A stretch of DNA of 25,814 nucleotides, taken from JBBKWQ01 sp037969115. Its GTDB lineage: Bacteria; Actinomycetota; Acidimicrobiia; Acidimicrobiales; Ilumatobacteraceae. Of this stretch, positions 20,336 through 25,814 are shown piece by piece (the first letter of the stretch is position 1; each line of letters opens with the position of its first letter). The translations under genes and the position numbers were made by a program. The notes below the pieces were generated by a model. The model ran no database searches and was not told the origin of the DNA. It was given only the letters and a program-made list of their open reading frames with translations. The stretch is taken from positions 1 to 25,814 of the forward strand of contig JBBKWQ010000233.1 of NCBI GenBank assembly GCA_037969115.1, written 5' to 3'.

Positions 20336-21237
20336 CCATGCACCTGCTGGACGTGACCGACCTCGAGCGCGACGAGGTCGCCGCGGTGCTCGAGCTGGCG
20401 CAACGTGCGCCTGCATCACTCGGACGGCCACTCGAGGGCAAGGGTGCAGCTCTGATCTTCGAGAAGCCGTCGAATCGCACCCGCCACTCGACGGAGATGG
20501 CGGTCGTGCAACTCGGGGGCCACCCGATCTACACGCGCGGCGACGAGGTCGGTTTCGATACACGAGAACCGGTCGAGGACATCACCCGAATCATGAACGG
20601 GTATCACGGCTTGCTGGCCGCTCGGGTGTTCGAGCATTCCGTGATCGAGCGTATGGCCGCCGTCGCGACGGTGCCGGTCGTGAACATGTTGTCCGACCAC
20701 GCGCACCCGCTCCAGGCCTTCGCCGACGCCCTCACGATGCAGCAGTTGCTCGGCGACCTCGATCGCCTGACCGTTGCGTACGTCGGCGACTACAACAACG
20801 TGTCTCGATCGCTCGCCGAGATCTGTTCGATGCTCGGGATGCACGTTCGGCTTGCATGTCCCGGCGGTCACGACGCGCCGGAGGCAGACCTCGAACGTTT
20901 CGTTCTGCTCGGTGCGGCGTCGGTCGACCAGTCTGCACGGCCGGCTGATGCGGTCAAGGGTGCGCACGCCGTGCACACCGACACGTGGGTGTCGATGGGG
21001 CAGGAGGACGACAAGCAGCGACGGATCCAGACCTTCGAGTCGTTCCAGGTGACCGGCACCCTGATGGCGCAGGCCGCCCCGAATGCCGTGTTCATGCACT
21101 GTCTGCCCGCTTACCGAGGACTCGAGGTCGCGAGCGACGTGATCGACGGTCCGCAGAGCGTGGTCTTCCAGCAGGGTCACAACCGTCTGCATGCCGCCCG
21201 AGCGGTGATCGCGTTCCTGCTCGGTGTCCGACCGTGA
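20332..21237 (+). CDS. argF: Ornithine carbamoyltransferase
   Basis: Makes citrulline from ornithine and carbamoyl phosphate. The carbamoyl-phosphate motif reads SNRTR (residues 47-51) instead of the common STRTR. The segments SDHAHPLQAFADALT and YVGDYNNVSRSL, the ornithine loop WVSMGQE and HCLPAYRG (His256, Cys257) are typical. HCLP and the SMG loop identify it as an ornithine enzyme rather than aspartate carbamoyltransferase. At 301 residues it is slightly compact. The ATG at 20332 overlaps the argD stop; ATG at 20338 is an alternative. The GTGA at its end starts argR. Confidence 0.94.
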   Translation: MTMHLLDVTDLERDEVAAVLELAQRAPASLGRPLEGKGAALIFEKPSNRTRHSTEMAVVQLGGHPIYTRGDEVGFDTREPVEDITRIMNGYHGLLAARVFEHSVIERMAAVATVPVVNMLSDHAHPLQAFADALTMQQLLGDLDRLTVAYVGDYNNVSRSLAEICSMLGMHVRLACPGGHDAPEADLERFVLLGAASVDQSARPADAVKGAHAVHTDTWVSMGQEDDKQRRIQTFESFQVTGTLMAQAAPNAVFMHCLPAYRGLEVASDVIDGPQSVVFQQGHNRLHAARAVIAFLLGVRP

Positions 21238-21707
21238 GCACGAAGGTGCAGCGCCAGCAGGCGATCGAGCGACTCATCGGGCAGCACGAGGTCACCAACC
21301 AGCCGCAGCTGGTCGAGATGCTCGCGGAAGCGGGCATCACGGCCACGCAGGCAACGGTCTCGCGAGACCTCGACGACCTGGGCGCCATCAAGGTTCGGGT
21401 ACCAGGAGGGGCAACGGTCTATGCCGTTCCCGAGTTCGCACCCGACCGGCTCGCCCCGCTCGATCAACTCAAGCGCGTGATGGGTGAGTGGGTGGCCGAG
21501 GTCTCGTACTCCTCGAATCTCGTCGTGCTCCGAACACCTCCAGGGTGCGCTCACGTCGTGGCGTCGGCGCTCGATCGCAGCGGCGTCGAAGGGATGCTCG
21601 GAACGGTCGCGGGCGACGACACATTGCTGTGCATCGCCAGTGAATCGATGGAAGGGGCCGGACTCGCCACGCTGTTGCGCGATCTCGCCGGACTCGGAGG
21701 AAGCTGA
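21234..21707 (+). CDS. argR: Arginine repressor ArgR
   Basis: A 157-residue arginine-dependent repressor. The N-terminal winged helix-turn-helix (about residues 4-65) has the recognition-helix phrase TQATVSRDL, with Ser43-Arg44 in the expected DNA-contact positions. The C-terminal domain forms the hexamer and binds arginine; its signature GTVAGDDTLLCIA has the Asp pair 128-129. The start is GTG, overlapping the argF stop by 4 bases, because homology begins at STKVQRQQAI. The upstream ARG boxes at 17210-17245 suggest that it represses its own operon. Confidence 0.96.
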   Translation: MSTKVQRQQAIERLIGQHEVTNQPQLVEMLAEAGITATQATVSRDLDDLGAIKVRVPGGATVYAVPEFAPDRLAPLDQLKRVMGEWVAEVSYSSNLVVLRTPPGCAHVVASALDRSGVEGMLGTVAGDDTLLCIASESMEGAGLATLLRDLAGLGGS

Positions 21708-21710
21708 ACC

Positions 21711-23147
21711 ATGACCCATCCCGTTGACAACGGAAACCCGGACGGCGAGCCGACTCGCGACGCTGCGACCCTGTGGCATGGCCGTTTCGATGGTGGGCCG
21801 GCGGAAGCGCTGATGGCCTACACGGTGAGCCTGCCGTTCGACCGGCGGCTCTGGGCCGACGACGTGGCCGGATCCGCGGCCCACGTGCGTGGCCTTGCTC
21901 GCGTCGGCCTGCTCGATGATGCCGAACGCGACGCGGTTCTCGCGGCGCTCGACCAGGTCGCCGTGGAGATGACGGACGCGACGTTTGCGTTCGTGCCGTC
22001 CGACGAAGACATCCACACTGCTGTCGAGCGCCGAGTCACCGAGCTGTCGGGAGCAGCGGGTGCGAAGCTGCACACCGCTCGGAGTCGGAACGACCAGGTC
22101 GCCACCGATCTCCGACTCTGGTGTAAGCGCGAACTCACAGCGGTGGCCGCCGCGCTGGTCGGATTGCAGCAGGTGTTGGTCGGCCGCGCCGAACGGGCCG
22201 ACGGCGTCTACCTGCCCGGATACACACATCTGCAGCGGGCCCAGCCGGTTCTGCTCGCGCACCACCTGCTCGCTCATGCGTGGACGTTCGGCCGTGACAT
22301 CGACCGTTTGTTCGCCACCGTCGATCGGCTCGATGTGTCGCCCCTCGGCGCCGGAGCCCTGGCAGGCACCTCGTTACCCATCGATCCGGTCGGCAACGCC
22401 GCCGACCTCGGCTTCGCGAAGGCGTTCGACAACTCCCTCGATGCGGTCAGCGACCGCGACTTCGTGGCCGAGGCCCTGTTCGACCTGGCGCTGATCGGGG
22501 TTCACCTGTCGCGCATCGGCGAGGAATGGGTGTTGTGGACGAGCGAGGAGTTCGGCTTCGCCAAGCTCGACGACGGTTACGCGACCGGCTCGTCGATGCT
22601 GCCGCAGAAGAAGAACCCGGACATCGCCGAGCTCGCCCGCGGCAAGTCGGGTCGGCTCATCGGCAATCTGGTCGGCCTGCTCACCACGCTGAAGGGGCTC
22701 CCGCTGGCATACAACCGTGACCTCCAGGAGGACAAGGAGCCGCTGTTCGATTCGGTCGACCAGGTCAGCCTGGCGGTCACGGCACTCGCGGGCATGATCG
22801 AGACGGCCACCTTCGTGCCCGAAACGATGCGGTCCGCAGCCGATGCCGAGGTGACGGCGGCCACCGATGTGGCCGAATGGCTGGTGCGGGAGGGAACACC
22901 GTTCAGGGACGCTCACGCAATCGTCGGTCAACTCGTTCGTCGGCATCTCGCGGGGGAAGGCCGCCTCCACGATCTCGTCTCGGCGGAACTGGGACCGGCG
23001 GCTGCCGAGTTGGTCGGACCCGGAGTCGGTGTGCGCCAACGAACCTCGCGCGGTGGTGCCGGACCGGCGGCACTCGCCCTACAGATGGCGTCGATCCGCG
23101 AGCTGCTCGCGAACGAGCATGTCGAACTCGAGCGTCGACGCACCTGA
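21711..23147 (+). CDS. argH: Argininosuccinate lyase
   Basis: Final step of arginine synthesis, splitting argininosuccinate into arginine and fumarate. It belongs to the fumarase/aspartase superfamily, with DEDIHTAVERRVTELSGAAGAKLHTARSRNDQVATD in the N-terminal half, the His-containing GYTHLQRAQPV, and the catalytic flexible loop GSSMLPQKKNPD (Ser294/Ser295). Length 478 is normal. The ATG lies 3 bases after the argR stop, with GGAGGA about 8 bases upstream. Argininosuccinate synthase (argG), which normally lies just before argH in Actinobacteria, is not present. The 3' end overlaps the next gene by 29 bases. Confidence 0.95.
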   Translation: MTHPVDNGNPDGEPTRDAATLWHGRFDGGPAEALMAYTVSLPFDRRLWADDVAGSAAHVRGLARVGLLDDAERDAVLAALDQVAVEMTDATFAFVPSDEDIHTAVERRVTELSGAAGAKLHTARSRNDQVATDLRLWCKRELTAVAAALVGLQQVLVGRAERADGVYLPGYTHLQRAQPVLLAHHLLAHAWTFGRDIDRLFATVDRLDVSPLGAGALAGTSLPIDPVGNAADLGFAKAFDNSLDAVSDRDFVAEALFDLALIGVHLSRIGEEWVLWTSEEFGFAKLDDGYATGSSMLPQKKNPDIAELARGKSGRLIGNLVGLLTTLKGLPLAYNRDLQEDKEPLFDSVDQVSLAVTALAGMIETATFVPETMRSAADAEVTAATDVAEWLVREGTPFRDAHAIVGQLVRRHLAGEGRLHDLVSAELGPAAAELVGPGVGVRQRTSRGGAGPAALALQMASIRELLANEHVELERRRT

Positions 23148-23703
23148 CGATCGAGCCGGCTGGCGACGGCTCGAACAGGCGTCACTGGCTCGCCCATCGA
23201 CCGAGGTTGCGCCCTGGCTCTTGAACAAGTTGCTCGTGTCCGGTTCGTGCGTCGGCCGGATCGTCGAGACCGAGGCGTACCACCAGGACGATCCGGCGAG
23301 TCACTCTTTTGCCGGCCGCACGCCGCGCAACGAGGTGATGTTCGGCCCGGCGGGCGTGATGTACGTGTATTTCGTGTACGGCATGCACCACTGCGCGAAT
23401 GTCGTGGCCGGCGTCACCGGCCGTGGCGAGGCGGTTCTGGTGCGCGCCGTCGAACCCCTGAAGGGGCTCGACGTGATGGCGGCGCGTCGGAACGGTCAGA
23501 AGCGCCTGGCCGACGGACCGGCGAAGGTGTGTCAGGCGTTCGCGTTGACACACCTCGACAACGGACGTGACTTGTGCGCCGACCCCGATCTCGGTCTGTT
23601 CGATGACGGGGTCCCGCCGCCGGACGCGCCGTTGATCGGTCCTCGCGTCGGCATCTCGCGTGCGGTCGACGAGCCGTGGCGGTGGCGGGTCATCGAGCCG
23701 TGA
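23119..23703 (+). CDS. mpg: 3-methyladenine DNA glycosylase (AAG/MPG family)
   Basis: A 194-residue base-excision repair enzyme that removes alkylated purines. The AAG-family core is clear: GRIVETEAY with catalytic-type Glu52 and base-stacking Tyr54 (E125 and Y127 in human AAG), then HSFAGRTPRNEVMFGPAGVMYVYFVYGMHHCANVV, VLVRAVEPLKGL, LADGPAKVCQAF and the C-terminal RVGISRAVDEPWRW. The ATG at 23119 lies 29 bases inside argH in another frame. Homology starts only near SLARPSTEVAPWLLNKLL, so a later start cannot be excluded, but no better codon with a binding site is seen. M. tuberculosis also has mpg next to tyrS. The end overlaps the convergent DUF2332 gene by 14 bases. Confidence 0.92.
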   Translation: MSNSSVDAPDDRAGWRRLEQASLARPSTEVAPWLLNKLLVSGSCVGRIVETEAYHQDDPASHSFAGRTPRNEVMFGPAGVMYVYFVYGMHHCANVVAGVTGRGEAVLVRAVEPLKGLDVMAARRNGQKRLADGPAKVCQAFALTHLDNGRDLCADPDLGLFDDGVPPPDAPLIGPRVGISRAVDEPWRWRVIEP

Positions 23704-24766
23704 ACGAGAGCTTGGCATCACCCCAGTGCAGCCAACGTCCGTGAGGGTGGGCGGTGGCAACGTGGTCAACCGTCCGAGCGCCGTTTCGCCATCGAAGCAG
23801 CATGATCACCGTGAGCTCGCCGATCGCTGGTTCGACGGGAAAGGGCAAACCTGAGCACCGATTCGGAGCCTCGGCGTACACGTACGACAGATCCTGTTCG
23901 CTCCCGAACGCGTCGAGTCGGTCGAGAAACTCGACACGGTCCTGTTCGCTGAGGTAGTTCATGACCCACGAACTCATGGCGACCGGATGCCCATCGCCGA
24001 TGGAGTCGGTCAGCGCCGCCGTGATTCCCGTGACGGCGTCGACCCGGCGGATGTCTGCCGGCACGGAGCGTGCGATGTCGAGCGCTGACCGGAGTCTGGC
24101 CAATCGGTGGTGTTGGTCGGGCCAGACACATGCGGTGAGCCAGCGGGCAGACTCGGCGTCGTCGATGTCGATGGGGCGCGGGTCGAGTCCGATGCGCTTT
24201 CCGATGGCCGGGAACTGCTCCGGGGCGGTGAGGTCGCCACGCGTTCCGATCTCGAGCATGGCGTCGGCGTCACCGAGCGAACCGCCCGGGTCGAACGCGT
24301 ACGCGTAGTGATCGAGACGAAGGTTCAGCCCAGCGCTGGTACCGACATCGATGAGGTTCAGCTGCCCGACCTCCCGTGCGACCAGGTCGAGTACGGGTAG
24401 GAGGAATGCGCAGCGGCCGATCTCGTTCGTCTGGACGTGGCGTGTACTGATCGTGGTTCGCAGGTGGTCCTCGTGACTGCTGCAGAACGATTGGAACGTC
24501 GGGAACGGGTCGTCGTCTCGGGGCTGTTGCACCACCGACCGGTACCACTGCGCCAGGGCGACACTCGGGTCCGCCAGCACGAGATCGTGCACGGCAGCGA
24601 ACAACATCACCGGAATTCGTTGCGCTCGCGGTGCCGACTCCAACAGCGAGAGCACCATCGGTGTTTCAGCGATCCGAGCGGCGAGGCGAGAGTAGAGGGG
24701 TGCCTGCGGTTCGGCCCACTCCGACCATCCCCGGAATGCATCGGCGAGGGCGGGACCGGACTGCAT
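23690..24766 (-). CDS. DUF2332 family protein
   Basis: A protein of about 358 residues belonging to DUF2332, function unknown. Family features in order are APLYSRLAARIAE near the start, LFAAVHDLVLADP, LAQWYRSVVQ, a TNEIGRCAFLLPVL segment, and IDVGTSAGLNLRLDHYAY, which looks like a SAM-binding loop of a methyltransferase fold. The C-terminal third contains VMNYLSEQDRVEFLDRL. The fold resemblance suggests a methyltransferase-like role, but this is not shown. I place the start at ATG 24764-24766. The GTG nine bases upstream (24775) overlaps a TACGGT -10 hexamer that sits 7 bases before the ATG, the spacing seen at other leaderless starts here. Confidence 0.85.
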   Translation of the reverse strand: MQSGPALADAFRGWSEWAEPQAPLYSRLAARIAETPMVLSLLESAPRAQRIPVMLFAAVHDLVLADPSVALAQWYRSVVQQPRDDDPFPTFQSFCSSHEDHLRTTISTRHVQTNEIGRCAFLLPVLDLVAREVGQLNLIDVGTSAGLNLRLDHYAYAFDPGGSLGDADAMLEIGTRGDLTAPEQFPAIGKRIGLDPRPIDIDDAESARWLTACVWPDQHHRLARLRSALDIARSVPADIRRVDAVTGITAALTDSIGDGHPVAMSSWVMNYLSEQDRVEFLDRLDAFGSEQDLSYVYAEAPNRCSGLPFPVEPAIGELTVIMLLRWRNGARTVDHVATAHPHGRWLHWGDAKLSFTAR

Positions 24767-24773
24767 CACGTCC

Positions 24774-24779
24774 ACCGTA
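24774..24779 (-). promoter_or_regulatory. Candidate -10 hexamer TACGGT for leaderless DUF2332 gene
   Basis: On the minus strand TACGGT is followed by 7 bases and ATG. This favours the ATG start over the overlapping GTG. Confidence 0.4.
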
Positions 24780-24855
24780 CGGCGAGCAGCTCGTTGCCGG
24801 CCACACCGGAATCGTCGTGGGGTTTGCGAGCCCGACGTGGCATCATCGTGACGCT

Positions 24856-25814
24856 ATGGATCTCATCGCTGACCTCGAGGCTCGCGGCCTCATCCACGAC
24901 TCGACCGATCGGGAGCTGCTTCGGGCACAGGTGTCGGACGGACCCGTTGGTATCTACTACGGGTGCGACCCCACTGCAGACAGCCTTCACGTCGGGAACC
25001 TGATCGGCCTCGTGATGCTCCGCCGATTCCAGGATGCCGGTCATCGCGCGATCGCTCTCGCGGGAGGAGCGACCGGCATGGTCGGTGACCCGAGCGGCCG
25101 CTCGGAGGAGCGCAACTTGCTCGATGACGTCACGCTCGATCACAACGTGGCCGCCATCAAGGAGCAACTGGGCCGCATCGTCGACTTGTCAGATCCTGCG
25201 CGTGGGGTGCTGGTCGACAATCGAGACTGGACCCAGCCGATCACGTTGCTCGAGTTCCTGCGTGACGTGGGCAAACACGTGACCGTCAACAACATGCTCG
25301 CCCGCGAGAGCGTGAAGATCCGGCTCGAGAGTGAACACGGCATTTCGTTCACCGAGTTCAGCTACAGCCTGCTCCAGGCGAACGACTACCTCTGGCTCCA
25401 TGACAACCTTGGTTGCCTGATGCAGATCGGCGGGTCCGATCAGTGGGGCAACATCCTGTCAGGCGTCGATCTCATCAGGCGGAAGCGACAGGTACACGTA
25501 CACGCGTTCTCGTGGCCGCTGTTGAAGGCAGCCGACGGCTCCAAGCTGGGTAAGACGACCGGTGCCCGGACGTGGCTCGACACTGCAAAGACATCGCCCT
25601 ACCAACTTCGCCAGCACTTCCTTCAGGTCGATGACGACGACCTCAGAGAACAGCTGATGACGTTTTCATTGCGGCCGATCTCCGAGATCGAGATGCTTCT
25701 GGCCGAACACTCACGAGCGCCCCACACGAGGGTCGGCCAGCGAGCATTGGCGCACGAGATCACTGCGCTCGTTCACGGTACCGAAGCAGCGCGCGCGGCC
25801 GACGAGGCCGCCGA
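24856..25814 (+). CDS. tyrS: Tyrosyl-tRNA synthetase, 3' end cut by window
   Basis: A class I synthetase that charges tRNA-Tyr. 319 codons are visible, and the frame runs open to the window end. The tyrosine-binding start GIYYGCDPTADSLHVGNLIGL contains the HIGH-type motif HVGN (residues 45-48). GGATGMVGDPSGRSEER and GGSDQWGNILSGVDLIRR follow, and the KMSKS-type loop is KLGKT (230-234), as usual in the TyrRS group with KFGKS/KFGKT-like loops. The C-terminal S4-like RNA-binding domain would lie beyond the edge. Start ATG 24856 is preceded by no clear Shine-Dalgarno; a weak CATCAT hexamer is 9 bases upstream. The mpg/tyrS neighbourhood matches mycobacteria. Confidence 0.95.
   Translation, partial: MDLIADLEARGLIHDSTDRELLRAQVSDGPVGIYYGCDPTADSLHVGNLIGLVMLRRFQDAGHRAIALAGGATGMVGDPSGRSEERNLLDDVTLDHNVAAIKEQLGRIVDLSDPARGVLVDNRDWTQPITLLEFLRDVGKHVTVNNMLARESVKIRLESEHGISFTEFSYSLLQANDYLWLHDNLGCLMQIGGSDQWGNILSGVDLIRRKRQVHVHAFSWPLLKAADGSKLGKTTGARTWLDTAKTSPYQLRQHFLQVDDDDLREQLMTFSLRPISEIEMLLAEHSRAPHTRVGQRALAHEITALVHGTEAARAADEAA

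Noticed and set aside
24841..24855. Leaderless-type -10 for tyrS (CATCAT, 9 bases upstream)
   Set aside because: The first base does not fit TANNNT and no -35 is seen; too weak to list as a feature.
1..25814. tRNA, rRNA, insertion sequences or prophage genes
   Set aside because: No cloverleaf-like stretch, conserved rRNA segment, transposase or phage protein was found on either strand.

Overview
The window is a GC-rich bacterial chromosome segment made almost entirely of tightly packed housekeeping genes. Gene order points to Actinobacteria. The series infC-rpmI-rplT-TrmH/SpoU methyltransferase-pheS-pheT, then argC-B-D-F-R-H, then mpg and tyrS, matches the order I know from mycobacteria (the Rv1641-Rv1689 stretch of M. 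tuberculosis). The priA-methyltransferase-fmt-rsmB group at the left end also matches. The PriA end is degenerate, as in other Actinobacteria. Small differences from mycobacteria (no argJ or argG, an isolated hisG, an alkyltransferase-like gene) suggest a deep lineage such as Acidimicrobiia (Ilumatobacter-like), but this placement is an inference. No mobile element, CRISPR array, rRNA or tRNA gene was found.

Layout. 1-1073: 3' part of priA (+). 1099-1695: RsmC-like methyltransferase (-). 1716-4694: def-fmt-rsmB-mog (+), joined by 4-base start/stop overlaps. 4761-6165: hisG, a cold-shock-like protein and an alkyltransferase-like protein (+). 6156-6563: DUF1844-type protein (-). 6564-6834: structured leader. 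6835-9026: infC (start codon ATA), rpmI, rplT and a TrmH-family RNA methyltransferase. 9080-11756: three-gene ABC-2 exporter. 11757-11947: leader with a possible leaderless short ORF and competing hairpins. 11948-15730: pheS, pheT and an ACT-domain protein. 15774-15860: tandem repeat between convergent genes. 15873-16442: YqgE/AlgH (-). 16506-17177: DUF4230 membrane protein. 17210-17245: tandem ARG boxes over the argC promoter. 17248-23703: argC-B-D-F-R-H-mpg. 23690-24766: DUF2332 (-). 24856-end: tyrS, cut by the window edge.

Functional theme. Most genes serve translation: N-terminal formylation and deformylation, rRNA methylation, IF3, bL35, bL20, PheRS and TyrRS. The second block is arginine synthesis with its own repressor, ArgR, encoded in the operon it appears to control.

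The novel-looking material is in cis signals rather than in a new protein system. The main items are the AUA-start infC, the ArgR operator, a set of -10 hexamers only 6-9 bases from start codons (leaderless mRNAs), the pheST leader, a perfect 12-bp inverted repeat early in the methyltransferase gene, and the 39/48-bp tandem repeat. I found no convincing undescribed multi-gene system.
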